Source: Actinomyces sp. oral taxon 897 (GTDB taxonomy: Bacteria > Actinomycetota > Actinomycetes > Actinomycetales > Actinomycetaceae). Taken from it: a DNA stretch of 64,000 nt. A model generated the notes under the pieces. The model did not search any database. It was not told the origin of the DNA and saw only the letters and a list, made by a program, of their open reading frames with translations. The stretch is from assembly GCF_002999235.1 (NCBI RefSeq), contig NZ_CP027236.1, forward strand, positions 558,001 through 622,000, written 5' to 3'. The position numbers and the translations under genes are program-made. Shown here piece by piece: positions 51,932 through 60,825 of the stretch. Within the stretch, counting starts at the first letter, position 1. The number at the start of each line of letters is the position of its first letter.

Positions 51932-52226
51932 GCCCACAGTGTGGCACGCCCCGGGGCAGTACGGCCTGGAGGGTGTCCGTACGGGCGTCCGCCCATGCCC
52001 CCGTCCGGGCCTCCGTGCACGCCCGGGCCCGTGCACCACCGCCTGCGGGGACGGGGCCCGCGCCCGGGCACGCCTCACCGGTACCTGCCCCCGCCCCGGC
52101 TCCCCCGTCCGGGCCCGGCGACAGGCGCTCGTCAGGTGGTCAGAGAACACGGAGGGCCCTTGGCGCCCACGCCCGGGCCCGGCGACGGGGTGACGGGGCC
52201 CGCACCGGGCGGGGTACCCTAGAGGG

Positions 52227-53273
52227 GTGTTCTACGACCTGCTGTACAAGACCGTCTTCAGCCGCATCGACCCTGAGCTGATCCACGACATCTGTATGGA
52301 AGGTATCGCGCTCACCGGCAGGATCCCCTTCCTGCGCGACTGCGTGCGCCAGGCCTGGGGACGCCGCCCCGCCTTCCCCGTGCCCAGCGCCAACCAGGGC
52401 GGGCCCCTGGCCCGCCCCGTCCCCGGCGTCCTGGGGCTGGCCGCGGGCATGGACAAGGAGGGCAGGGCCGTGGAGGGCCTGGACCTGCTGGGATTCGGCT
52501 TTATCGAGGTCGGGACCTTCACCGCCCGCGCCCAGGAGGGCAACGACAGGCCCCGCATGTGGCGCTACCCGGCCACCCGCGCCCTGCGCAACCGTATGGG
52601 CTTTAACAACCCCGGGGCCGACGAGGCCGCCAGGCGCCTGCGCGCCCTGCGCTCCACCCGCCGGGGCCGGGCCGTGGTAGTGGGCGCCAATATCGGCAAG
52701 ACCAAGGTGACGCCGCTTGAGGACGCCGTGGAGGACTACCGCTACTCCGCCGCCGCCGTGGCCCGCTGGGTGGACTACCTGGTGGTCAACGTCTCCAGCC
52801 CCAACACCCCCGGCCTGCGCAGCCTGCAGGCCGTGGAGTCCCTGCGCCCCATTCTGGCCGCCGTGCGCCAGGCCGCCGACGCCGCCGCGCACCGGAGGGT
52901 GCCCCTCCTGGTCAAGATCGCCCCCGACCTGGCTGACGCCGACATCGACGCCGTCGCCGACCTGGTGGTCGACATGGGCCTGGACGGGGTGGTGGCCACC
53001 AACACGACCGTCAACCACGACCTGGGGGAGGGCGGCCTGTCCGGCGCGCCCCTGCTGCCGCGCTCCCTGGAGGTGGTGCGCCGCCTGCGCGACCGCCTCG
53101 GTGAGGGGCCCACGATTATCGGGGTGGGCGGGATCAGCTCGATCATGGACGCCGAGCTCATGCTCGACGCCGGGGCCGACCTGCTCCAGGCCTACACCGC
53201 CTTTATCTACAACGGCCCGGCCTGGCCCGGCCGCATTAACCGCGCCCTGGCCACCCGCCGCCCGGCCCGCTGA
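52227..53273 (+). CDS. pyrD: Dihydroorotate dehydrogenase (quinone), class 2
   Basis: Oxidises dihydroorotate to orotate, passing electrons to menaquinone. 348 residues. The class 2 amphipathic N-terminus (MFYDLLYKTVFSRIDPELIHD), AAGMDKEGRAVEGL, RMGFNNPGADEAA, the active-site serine in VNVSSPNTPGLR, and FMN-phosphate GVGGISS with AYTAFIYNGP are all present. The GTG at 52227 has no real Shine-Dalgarno, but TACCCT (52215-52220) ends 6 nt upstream with TGACGG 18 bp before it, so a leaderless promoter is likely. The 295 bases upstream (51932-52226) hold no gene. Confidence 0.95.
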   Translation: MFYDLLYKTVFSRIDPELIHDICMEGIALTGRIPFLRDCVRQAWGRRPAFPVPSANQGGPLARPVPGVLGLAAGMDKEGRAVEGLDLLGFGFIEVGTFTARAQEGNDRPRMWRYPATRALRNRMGFNNPGADEAARRLRALRSTRRGRAVVVGANIGKTKVTPLEDAVEDYRYSAAAVARWVDYLVVNVSSPNTPGLRSLQAVESLRPILAAVRQAADAAAHRRVPLLVKIAPDLADADIDAVADLVVDMGLDGVVATNTTVNHDLGEGGLSGAPLLPRSLEVVRRLRDRLGEGPTIIGVGGISSIMDAELMLDAGADLLQAYTAFIYNGPAWPGRINRALATRRPAR

Positions 53274-53280
53274 GCACCCG

Positions 53281-53311
53281 CCCGCCCGTGGCGGGCCAGC
53301 TGCTGCTGGCC
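53281..53311. terminator. Hairpins between convergent pyrD and aldo/keto reductase genes
   Basis: GGCCAGC (53294-53300) pairs with GCTGGCC (53305-53311) over a TGCT loop. An overlapping alternative stem, CCCGCC (53281-53286) with GGCGGG (53290-53295), is mutually exclusive with it. Placed between two stop codons, a bidirectional terminator is plausible. Confidence 0.45.
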
Positions 53312-53326
53312 GGGGCCCGGGGCGCC

Positions 53327-54334
53327 TTAGGCGGGACGCGGGTTGGGGGACTGGGTCCGGTCGGGGTCGCGCTCGACCACCTCGCCCAGGGCGGCGTCAA
53401 CGGCCTCCATGACGTCCTGGGGCAGGCTCACGCCGCAGGCCTGGACGTTCTCCGCCAGCTGGGAGGGGCGGGAGGCGCCCACGATGGCGGCCGAGACGAA
53501 GTCGTGCTGGAGCACCCAGGCGATCGCCAGCTGCGGCATTGACAGCCCCACGTCCTGGGCGACGGGCCGCAGCGCCTGGACCGCGCTGAGCACCTCCGGG
53601 CGCATCCAGCGCGCGATCATCCTCGCCCCGCCGCGCGAGTCCGTGGCCCGCGAGCCCTCCGGCGCGGGCTGGCCGGGCAGGTACTTGCCCGACAGGACCC
53701 CCTCGGCCATGGGGGACCACACGACCTGCCCCATGCCCAGCTCGCTGCAGGCCGGGACCACGCGCTCCTCGATGACCCGCCACAGGGCCGAGTACTGGGG
53801 CTGGTTGGACACCAGGCGGAACCCCATCTGGCCAGCCAGCTCCTGGCCGGAGCGGATCTGGTCCGCCGTCCACTCCGAGACCCCGATGTAGAGCGCCTTG
53901 CCGCTGCGCAGCACGTCGGCGAAGGCCGCCATGGTCTCCTCCAGCGGCGTCTCGTAGTCGTAGCGGTGGGCCTGGTAGAGGTCCACGTAGTCGGTGCCCA
54001 GGCGCCGCAGGGAGGCGTTGAGGCCCTCCATAATGTGCTTGCGGGACAGGCCGACGTCGTTGGCGCCCATGGGACCCACCGGCCAGTAGACCTTGGTGAA
54101 GATCTCCAGGGACTCGCGGCGCTGCCCCGCCAGGGCCCGGCCCAGGACCTCCTCGGCGGCGCCGTTGGCGTAGACGTCGGCGGTGTCAAAGCTCGTGATC
54201 CCCAGGTCCAGGGCCGTGTGGACGCACTCGATGGCGGTGTCCGCCTCCACCTGGGAGCCGTGCGTGAGCCAGTTGCCGTAGGTGATCTCCGTGATCTTCA
54301 GCCCGGAGCTGCCAAGGTGTCGGTACGCAACCAT
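53327..54334 (-). CDS. Aldo/keto reductase
   Basis: 335 residues of the AKR fold, closest in outline to the YghZ / potassium-channel-beta-like group. The catalytic tetrad region reads SFDTADVYANGAAEEVLGRAL (Asp and Tyr), with the lysine in EIFTKVYWPVG and histidine in YQAHRYDYETPLEE. The NADPH-binding C-terminus is AAIVGASRPSQLAENV. The substrate is unknown. The ATG at 54334 lies 6 nt after TAGAGT on the minus strand (54346-54341), indicating a leaderless start. It converges with pyrD. Confidence 0.9.
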   Translation of the reverse strand: MVAYRHLGSSGLKITEITYGNWLTHGSQVEADTAIECVHTALDLGITSFDTADVYANGAAEEVLGRALAGQRRESLEIFTKVYWPVGPMGANDVGLSRKHIMEGLNASLRRLGTDYVDLYQAHRYDYETPLEETMAAFADVLRSGKALYIGVSEWTADQIRSGQELAGQMGFRLVSNQPQYSALWRVIEERVVPACSELGMGQVVWSPMAEGVLSGKYLPGQPAPEGSRATDSRGGARMIARWMRPEVLSAVQALRPVAQDVGLSMPQLAIAWVLQHDFVSAAIVGASRPSQLAENVQACGVSLPQDVMEAVDAALGEVVERDPDRTQSPNPRPA

Positions 54335-54436
54335 GGCCCAACTCTAGCGATCCGGGGCACCTGCCGGGCCCAGGGCCGCACCCGGGGCGGGCGCTGAGCG
54401 AACGGGGCTTGACATACGGCGGGACGCCGGGCCCGG

Positions 54437-55063
54437 TCAGCTCGGGTACTGGCCCCGGCTCACCTGCGGCTTGGGGATGCGCATGATCCGCATCGTGGTG
54501 TAGCGGCTGAAGGTGTACCACCGCAGCCTCCTGGCGGCGGAGACCTTCTGCGCGCCGAACTTGGCCACCAGGCGGCGTCGCAGGCGCCACCAGCACACGA
54601 ACAGGTCCACGATCATGGCCATGAACGCCAGGTAGATGAACAGCATGGTGTACCCGACCCACAGGCGGACCTGGGTGCTGACGAACTCGGCGCTGATGAA
54701 CATGGTCAGCATGATCGCGAGCATCCCCAGGGGGAGGGCGAGCTCGCCGATGCTGTAGCGCGCGTCCACGTAGTCACGGATGTACCGCTTGATCGCCCCC
54801 TTGTCCCGGGTGGGCATGTAGCGCTCGTCGCCGGCGCGCATGCCCTCCTGCTGGCGCTTCCAGGCGGCGTCGCGGGCGGCCCGCTCCTGCCTCCTGGCCT
54901 CCTTGCGGTCGGTGGGCACCACCGGGTGCACGCCGCGTGCCTGCGCCTGCCTGCGCTTGGGGGTGGGGCGCCCCTTGCGGGCGCTCTGACCGGGCCTGAG
55001 GGGCGCGGGGGAGGGGGCCGGATCCGCCGGGGGCGCCTCGTCGTGCTTCTTGAACAGCTTCAC
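54437..55063 (-). CDS. DUF3043 membrane protein
   Basis: 208 residues: a basic, Pro/Lys/Arg-rich cytoplasmic N-terminus (KLFKKHDEAPPADPAPSPAP...RKEARRQERAARDAAWKRQQ), then DKGAIKRYIRDYVDARYSIGE, the DUF3043 signature. Two transmembrane helices (LALPLGMLAIMLTMFIS and YTMLFIYLAFMAMIVDLFVCWW) and a basic tail follow. The family is confined to actinobacteria and of unknown function. The GTG at 55063 is preceded on its strand by TACCCT six bases away, mirror-symmetrical to the promoter of the divergent M20 peptidase gene. Confidence 0.87.
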   Translation of the reverse strand: MKLFKKHDEAPPADPAPSPAPLRPGQSARKGRPTPKRRQAQARGVHPVVPTDRKEARRQERAARDAAWKRQQEGMRAGDERYMPTRDKGAIKRYIRDYVDARYSIGELALPLGMLAIMLTMFISAEFVSTQVRLWVGYTMLFIYLAFMAMIVDLFVCWWRLRRRLVAKFGAQKVSAARRLRWYTFSRYTTMRIMRIPKPQVSRGQYPS

Positions 55064-55069
55064 GTCCCC

Positions 55070-55096
55070 AGGGTAGCCGGTGGCGCGCGATACCCT
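55070..55096. promoter_or_regulatory. Divergent pair of leaderless -10 elements
   Basis: TACCCT on the plus strand (55091-55096) lies 6 nt before the ATG at 55103. TACCCT on the minus strand (55075-55070) lies 6 nt before the GTG at 55063. The two start codons are only 39 bases apart, so the two promoters must overlap and probably compete for polymerase. Confidence 0.65.
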
Positions 55097-55102
55097 GCGC
55101 AC

Positions 55103-56506
55103 ATGAGCCCAACCACCCCCACCGTGAGCGTGGACGCCGTCCGCGCCGCCGTCCACGACTCCTTCCCGGCGGTCGTCTCCGACCTGACCGACCTGGTGGC
55201 CATCCCCTCGGTCTCGGCCGACGGCCACGACCAGGCCCAGGTGGCCCGCTCCGCGCGGCACGTGGCCGGCCTCCTGCGCCAGGCCGGGCTGGAGGCCGAG
55301 GTCCTGTCCGTCACGGGGCCGGGGGGCGTGCCCGGGCGGCCCGCCGTCCTGGCCCACCGGCAGGGCCCCCAGGGCGCCCGGCGCGTCCTGCTCTACGCCC
55401 ACCACGACGTCCAGCCCGTCGGGGACCCGCAGGGGTGGGCCCAGCCCGACCCCTTTACCGCCGTGGAGCGCCACGGGCGCCTCTACGGGCGCGGCAGCGC
55501 CGACGACGGCGCCGGGGTGGTGGCCCACGTCCACTCCCTGCGCACCCTGCTGTCCCTGTGCGGTGAGCTGCCCTGCACCGTGACCGTCTTCATCGAGGGT
55601 GAGGAGGAGGTCGGCAGCCCGTCCTTCCGGACCTTCCTGGAGACCTACCGGGACCGCCTGGACTCCGACGTCATCGTGGTGGCCGACTCCTCCAACTGGA
55701 CGGTGGGGACCCCGGCGCTGACCACCTCCCTGCGCGGCGTGGTCCAGGTCGACGTGCGCCTGGACACCCTGGACCACGCCCTGCACTCCGGCCAGTACGG
55801 CGGCCCGCTGCCCGACGCCGTGACCGCCATGTGCCGCCTGCTCGCCACCCTGCACGACGAGGCCGGGGACGTGGCCGTCCCGGGCCTGGTCGCCCGCCCC
55901 GAGGCCGCTCCCGGCTTCCCCGAGTACACCGAGGCGGCCTTCCGCGCCGACTCCGGGGTCCTGGAGGGGGTGGAGCTCGTGGGGACCGGCGACCTCACCG
56001 CCCGGCTGTGGACCAAGCCGGCCCTGACCGTCATCGGCATGGACGTCACCCCCCTCCACCTGGCCGGCAACGTCCTGTCCCCCTCCTGCACCGCGCGCCT
56101 GTCCCTGCGCATCGCCCCCGGCCAGGACCCGCTGGCCGCCCGCCAGGCCCTCGAGGCCCACCTGGCCGCCCACGTGCCCTTCGGGGCCAGGCTGACCCTG
56201 AGCTGCGGGGAGACCGGCCCCGCCTTCCAGGGCTCGGCGGACACCCCGGCCGGGCGGGACGCCTGCTGGGCCCTGTCCACCGCCTGGGGCACGGGGGCCG
56301 TCACCATCGGCCAGGGCGGCTCGATCCCCTTCATCTCCACCCTCCAGCAGACCTTCCCCGACGCCCAGGTCCTGGTCACCGGCATCGAGGACCCCGACAC
56401 CCGGGCCCACAGCGAGGACGAGTCCATGCACCTGGGCGACCTGGAGAACGTGGTGGTCGCCCAGACCCTGCTCCTGGCCCGCCTGGGCGGCGCTATCGCC
56501 CCGTGA
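55103..56506 (+). CDS. M20 family metallopeptidase (dipeptidase)
   Basis: 467 residues. Zinc-site motifs of the M20 family: LLYAHHDVQPVGDPQGW, GRGSADDGAGVVAHVHSL (bridging aspartate), IEGEEEVGSPSFRTF (catalytic and metal glutamates), VVADSSNW and the late AHSEDESMHLGDLE. The closest type is the actinobacterial dipeptidase / carboxypeptidase group of the M20A/M20F clan. A lid domain lies at about 190-310. It is probably cytoplasmic with no signal peptide. The ATG at 55103 is likely leaderless. Confidence 0.9.
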   Translation: MSPTTPTVSVDAVRAAVHDSFPAVVSDLTDLVAIPSVSADGHDQAQVARSARHVAGLLRQAGLEAEVLSVTGPGGVPGRPAVLAHRQGPQGARRVLLYAHHDVQPVGDPQGWAQPDPFTAVERHGRLYGRGSADDGAGVVAHVHSLRTLLSLCGELPCTVTVFIEGEEEVGSPSFRTFLETYRDRLDSDVIVVADSSNWTVGTPALTTSLRGVVQVDVRLDTLDHALHSGQYGGPLPDAVTAMCRLLATLHDEAGDVAVPGLVARPEAAPGFPEYTEAAFRADSGVLEGVELVGTGDLTARLWTKPALTVIGMDVTPLHLAGNVLSPSCTARLSLRIAPGQDPLAARQALEAHLAAHVPFGARLTLSCGETGPAFQGSADTPAGRDACWALSTAWGTGAVTIGQGGSIPFISTLQQTFPDAQVLVTGIEDPDTRAHSEDESMHLGDLENVVVAQTLLLARLGGAIAP

Positions 56507-56522
56507 GCGGGACGGGCTGAGC

Positions 56523-57677
56523 GTGCGCGTCCTGCTCGCCCCCGGCGGGATGTACCCCGAGCCGCGGGGCGTACCGCTGGCCGGTGCCGGCACGGGGCTG
56601 CCCGCCCACCGGGTGGCCCGCGCCCTGGCCGACGGCTGGGCGCGCGCCCGCCCCCGTGACGTGCTGCGCCTGCTGGCCCTGCCCGACGGCGGGGCCGGCA
56701 GCGCCGCCTCCTGGCCCAGGGGGGTGACACGCTCCCACAGGCTCGAGGTGGCCGGGCCCCTGGGCGGGGAGCGCCCGGTGGACCTCCTCTGCCTCACCGC
56801 CCCGCGTCAGGGCGCCCCCCAGCCGTCCACCTGGTTCCTGGACGCCGGGAGCCTGCTGGCCCTGCCCGCCGACCCCCACCAGGCGGGCCTGCACCTCCTG
56901 CGGGGCTCCAGCCGCGGCCTGGGGCAGGCCCTGGCGGGGGCGCTGGACCTTGTCGGCGGGCGGGACACGCTGGTGGTGGGCCTGGGACGCAGCGCCGTGC
57001 ACGACGGCGGCTCCGGGCTCGTCCAGGCCCTGGGAGGGGTGGAGGGCGCCCGGGACGTCGCCTCCGGGCGCGACCTGGTCCTGGCCCTGGCCGACACCAC
57101 CGCCCTGGGCGGCGTGGCCGGTGCCGGCCGGGAGCTGGCCGGCCTGACCGACCTGGAGCCCGCGGTGGTCCAGGAGGCCGACCGCGCCGCCTGCACCACC
57201 GCGGTGGCACTGGCCGCCGGGCTGTCCGGGCCCGCGCCGCGGCCGGTACACCTCGTGCCACGAGGGCTGGCGGAAGGCGAGGTGGTGCGGGTCACCGCCT
57301 GGGGCACGGGGGCGGCGGGGGGATGCGCCCTGGTGCTGCGGTCCCTGGGGGCGCGGGCCCTGCCCGGGCCGCGGGTCATCTCCGGCCTGGTGGGGCTGGA
57401 CCAGGAGGTGGCCGGCGCGGACCTGGTGGTGACGGCCGTGGGGGAGGCCTACACCCTCCTGGAGGACTCGGTGCCGGTGGTGGCCGGCCAGGCGGCCGCG
57501 TCCACGGCCCTGCCTGCGGTCCTCGTGGCTGGCCGGGCCCGTCTGCCCCGGTCCGAGCTCGCCCAGGCCGGCCTGGGCGGTCTGCTCACCCTGGGCCAGG
57601 GGTGGCCGGACCCCCACGGCCTGGAGGAGGCGCTGCGGCGCGCGGGCTCCCGGCTGGCCCGTACCTGGTCGCGCTGA
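56523..57677 (+). CDS. Glycerate kinase family protein
   Basis: 384 residues, GTG start 17 bases after the M20 stop. The glycerate kinase (GlxK) fold is suggested by RVLLAPGGM near the N-terminus, RGSSRGLGQALAGALDLVGGRDTLVVGLGRSAVHDGGSGLVQAL (cf. GGSAtnDGG loops), and DLVVTAVGEAYTLLEDSVPVVAGQAAA near the C-terminal ATP site. It differs from textbook GlxK at several positions, and Gly-rich loops are shortened, so glycerate as the substrate is not certain. It may be co-transcribed with the peptidase gene. Confidence 0.7.
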   Translation: MRVLLAPGGMYPEPRGVPLAGAGTGLPAHRVARALADGWARARPRDVLRLLALPDGGAGSAASWPRGVTRSHRLEVAGPLGGERPVDLLCLTAPRQGAPQPSTWFLDAGSLLALPADPHQAGLHLLRGSSRGLGQALAGALDLVGGRDTLVVGLGRSAVHDGGSGLVQALGGVEGARDVASGRDLVLALADTTALGGVAGAGRELAGLTDLEPAVVQEADRAACTTAVALAAGLSGPAPRPVHLVPRGLAEGEVVRVTAWGTGAAGGCALVLRSLGARALPGPRVISGLVGLDQEVAGADLVVTAVGEAYTLLEDSVPVVAGQAAASTALPAVLVAGRARLPRSELAQAGLGGLLTLGQGWPDPHGLEEALRRAGSRLARTWSR

Positions 57678-57712
57678 GCCGCGGGCCCGGCGCTCAGGCG
57701 GGACGCCAGCGC

Positions 57713-58726
57713 TCAGGCGGGGGGCGCGACCGCCGTCGACCCGCGCACAATGAGGTCCGGGGTGAAGAGCATCTCCACCTCGGCCACCTTCTCGCCGCGG
57801 ATCTGGTCCAGCAGGGTGCTCACCGCCGCCCGGCATATCCTGGCCACCGGCTGGCGCACCGTGGTCAGCGGCGGGCTGGTCATGGGGATGAGGAGGGTGT
57901 CGTCGTAGCCGATGACGGATATGTCCCGGGGCACCGTCAGCCCCTGGGAGCGCGCCCCCTGGATGACGCCCAGGGCGATAATGTCCGAGGAGCACACCAC
58001 CGCGGTACAGCCCTGGGCCAGGAGCGCCTGGGCGGCGGTGGTGCCGGACTCGTAGGAGTAGAGCGTCTCCACGATCCGCAGGCGCTCACCGGGCAGCCCC
58101 GCCTCCATGGCCTGGACGTAGCCTGAGCGCTTGCGCTGGGCGGGCACCATGCGGGCCGCCCCCATGGCCAGCCCGATCCGCCGGTGGCCCAGGCCGATCA
58201 GGTGCTCCACGGCCATGCGGGCCGCCGTCCGGTCGTCGGTGGCGAAGCCCGGGGCGGTCACGGTGGGGGCGTTGCCGTTGACCAGCACGATCGGCACCCC
58301 CCGCTCCCGCAGGCGGTGGTAGCGCGTGACGTCGCCGGTGGTGTCGGCGTGGCGTCCGGAGACGAAGATAATGCCGGCCACCCCCCGCTCGACCAGCATC
58401 TCGATGTACTCGTCCTCGCTGGTCCCCCCCGGGGCCTGGGTGCACAGCAGGGGGGTGTGCCCGCTGGAGGCCAGGAGCTGCTCGATCTCCTGGGCGAACA
58501 GGGGGAAGATGGGGTTGGACAGCTCGGGGACGATCAGCCCCACCAGGCCCTGGGAGGCCTGGTGGAGGGACTCGGGGCGCTCGTAGCCCAGCAGGTCGAG
58601 GGCCACCAGGACCTGACGTCTCGTGGTGTCGGCCACATTGTCCTTGCCGTTGAGCACCCGGGAGACGGTGGCGGTGGAGACGCCGGCCTGCTCGGCGATG
58701 TCGGCGAGGGTGATGCGCTGGGGCAT
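57713..58726 (-). CDS. LacI family repressor of the maltose locus
   Basis: 337 residues. The HTH is ITLADIAEQAGVSTATVSRVLNGKDNVADTTR, with the hinge helix after it. The periplasmic-binding-type effector domain has LVGLIVPELSNPIFPLFAQEIE and VIGYDDTLLIPMTSPPLTTVRQP. AAGGACC precedes the ATG at 58726. Directly downstream of the GH13 gene on the same strand and in the mal cluster, it is most likely a MalR-type repressor responding to maltodextrins. Its operators would be expected upstream of malE, outside the window. Confidence 0.88.
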   Translation of the reverse strand: MPQRITLADIAEQAGVSTATVSRVLNGKDNVADTTRRQVLVALDLLGYERPESLHQASQGLVGLIVPELSNPIFPLFAQEIEQLLASSGHTPLLCTQAPGGTSEDEYIEMLVERGVAGIIFVSGRHADTTGDVTRYHRLRERGVPIVLVNGNAPTVTAPGFATDDRTAARMAVEHLIGLGHRRIGLAMGAARMVPAQRKRSGYVQAMEAGLPGERLRIVETLYSYESGTTAAQALLAQGCTAVVCSSDIIALGVIQGARSQGLTVPRDISVIGYDDTLLIPMTSPPLTTVRQPVARICRAAVSTLLDQIRGEKVAEVEMLFTPDLIVRGSTAVAPPA

Positions 58727-58776
58727 GACTGGTCCTTAGTCGGTGGTCCGGGAGTCGGCACGGTAAGGGGTCGCCG

Positions 58777-60717
58777 TCACTGACGCGGTCCCCCGGGTGG
58801 TGCCAGGAGGACGACGGCGGATCCGGGGCCGGTGGCACCCACCCGCACGACGGCCTCCTCCTGGTCGTGCACGACGCTCACGCCGTCCAGGCAGTGGCGC
58901 TCCACGACCCCGCCGGCGGGCAGAGCGGGCAGGGGTACCAGGATACTGTCGCAGGCCCGGCGGGCCAGGACCACCAGGACGTCGCCGGCGGGGTGCGTAC
59001 GGGTCCACGCCACCATGTCCGGCCCGGCGTGGACGAGCCGGGTCCCGCCCCGGCGCAGGGCCACCAGACGGCGGCGCAGGGCCGCCAGGCGGCGGTAGCG
59101 TGAGAGCACGACCTGGTCCACCGGGCCCCAGGAGCCCCGCTCGCCCACGGTCGCGCCGTCGCTGTCGCCGCCGTCCGCCCAGGGCATGGTGGTGCGGGAG
59201 TGCTCCCCGGTGCGGCCGGTGGCACCCAGCTCGTCGCCCATGAAGACGGTGGGGACCCCCGGGGCGGTGAACAGCGCCGTCGCCGCCACCAGGTGGTTGG
59301 CCCGGGAGCCCACGACGGTGCGTACCCGGGGGGTGTCGTGGGAGCACAGGAGGTTCATGGAGCGCGCCCAGGAGCTGGCGGGCAGGTGGGCGGCGTACAG
59401 GCGGACCCCCCGGAGGACGGCGTCGCCCGGCAGGTGGGGGATCGAGGTGGGGATGCCCAGCCAGGTCAGGTTGTCGGCGGGGTCCGGGTCGCCCAGCCAG
59501 CTCCACAGGGGCTCGGTGAAGCCCAGGTAGTTCATGGCCCCCTGCCACCCGGGGCCCTCCAGGTCCCGGGAGGCGTCGTAGCCGTGCTCGGCCACCAGCC
59601 AGGTGGGGCGCCCCGTGGTGTCGCTGACCTGGCGCATGGTGGCGCGCATGTCCTCGGCGACCTGGTGGGCGAGGTCCACCTGCCCCAGGCGTCCGGTCAT
59701 ATTGGCCACGTCCACCCTCCACCCGTCGGCCTCCACGGGCCCCGTCAGCCACTGGGCGGTCACCGAGCCGGGGCCCCTGACCAGCAGGTCGCGCAGGGCG
59801 GGGTCCTGGTGGTTGAGCTTGGGGAGGCTGGGCACGTCCAGCCAGGCGTCGTAGCGGTCGGGGTAGTGGGTGAAGGAGTAGTAGGAGACCTCGGGGGCGT
59901 CGGGGCGGGAGGTGGCCGCCCTGAACCACTCGTGGGTCACGCCGGTGTGGTTGGTCGTCAGGTCCAGCACGAGCCGCATGCCGCGGGCGTGCAGGGCCCG
60001 GCTGAGCCGGGTCAGGGCCGCGGTCCCTCCCAGGAGCGGGTCGACCTGCCTGAAGGTCGTGGAGTCGTAGCGGTGCGCGGAGCGGGCGGGGAAGACGGGG
60101 GTGAGGTAGACGGTGTCCGCCCCCAGGGAGCGGATCCAGTCCAGCCGCGAGACGACGCCGTCGAGGTCGCCTCCGTACCAGGCGGCGCTGGCGGCGTCCC
60201 CGGCGTCGGGGGGCTCGGTCCCCCAGGCGTGGGGGACGGCCCAGTCGGGGGCCTGCCGCAGGTGGCCGGAGCGGGAGAAGCGGTCGGGGAAGACCTGGTA
60301 GACGATGGCGTCCAGGACCCACTGGGGGGCGTCGTCGTGGGCCAGGACCTTGAAGTCGGTGGCGTCGGGGACGTCGTGGTCGCTCAGGCCCGCGGCGTGG
60401 TACCACAGGTAGGGGCGGGGGCCCCGGGGCTCCAGCAGCAGGAAGCGGTAGCGGTTGAGGGGGTTGAGGAGCGCCACCGTCCCCTGCCACCAGGAGCCGG
60501 CCGCCGTGGCGCCCGCCCGGGTCATGGGGGTCACGACGGGCTCGCCGTCGACCACCTGGCGCAGGATGACCTGCTCGGGGCGGCGGGCGGCGGGCACCCA
60601 CAGCCTGGCGGTGAGGCGGGCGCCGGGGTGGCGCGTCCCGGTGAGGAAGGAGGGGCCGGTGTCGTGGTGGGGCTCGTCAACCAGCCCGGCACGGTGGGCG
60701 CGCGACGTCAGGCTCAT
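58777..60717 (-). CDS. GH13 alpha-glucosidase / maltodextrin-active amylase
   Basis: 646 residues from the ATG at 60717 (AAGAAGGACC upstream). An N-terminal beta domain (residues 1-120) is followed by the TIM barrel. The catalytic residues are in GWRVDVANMTG (nucleophile Asp), WLVAEHGYDASRDL (acid/base Glu) and LLCSHDTPRVRT (transition-state Asp); DLTTNHTGVTHEW is region I. The closest groups are neopullulanase and maltodextrin glucosidase. There is no signal peptide, so it should act on imported maltodextrin. A 13-bp stem separates it from malG. Confidence 0.9.
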   Translation of the reverse strand: MSLTSRAHRAGLVDEPHHDTGPSFLTGTRHPGARLTARLWVPAARRPEQVILRQVVDGEPVVTPMTRAGATAAGSWWQGTVALLNPLNRYRFLLLEPRGPRPYLWYHAAGLSDHDVPDATDFKVLAHDDAPQWVLDAIVYQVFPDRFSRSGHLRQAPDWAVPHAWGTEPPDAGDAASAAWYGGDLDGVVSRLDWIRSLGADTVYLTPVFPARSAHRYDSTTFRQVDPLLGGTAALTRLSRALHARGMRLVLDLTTNHTGVTHEWFRAATSRPDAPEVSYYSFTHYPDRYDAWLDVPSLPKLNHQDPALRDLLVRGPGSVTAQWLTGPVEADGWRVDVANMTGRLGQVDLAHQVAEDMRATMRQVSDTTGRPTWLVAEHGYDASRDLEGPGWQGAMNYLGFTEPLWSWLGDPDPADNLTWLGIPTSIPHLPGDAVLRGVRLYAAHLPASSWARSMNLLCSHDTPRVRTVVGSRANHLVAATALFTAPGVPTVFMGDELGATGRTGEHSRTTMPWADGGDSDGATVGERGSWGPVDQVVLSRYRRLAALRRRLVALRRGGTRLVHAGPDMVAWTRTHPAGDVLVVLARRACDSILVPLPALPAGGVVERHCLDGVSVVHDQEEAVVRVGATGPGSAVVLLAPPGGPRQ

Positions 60718-60779
60718 GGGAGGTCCTTCTTTCGTGGGGCCGGGCGCGGGCGGCGGGCGCGACGGCGGGGGGGAACGGT

Positions 60780-60811
60780 CCGGGGGCGCCACCCGAACGT
60801 GGCGCCCCCGG
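60780..60811 (-). terminator. Perfect 13-bp hairpin between malG and the GH13 gene
   Basis: CCGGGGGCGCCAC (60780-60792) pairs with GTGGCGCCCCCGG (60799-60811) across a 6-nt loop, 15 bases after the malG stop. It is the strongest stem in the mal locus; without a T-run it may act as partial terminator or mRNA-stabilising end, lowering GH13 expression relative to the transporter. Confidence 0.7.
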
Positions 60812-60825
60812 AGCGGGAGCAGGCC

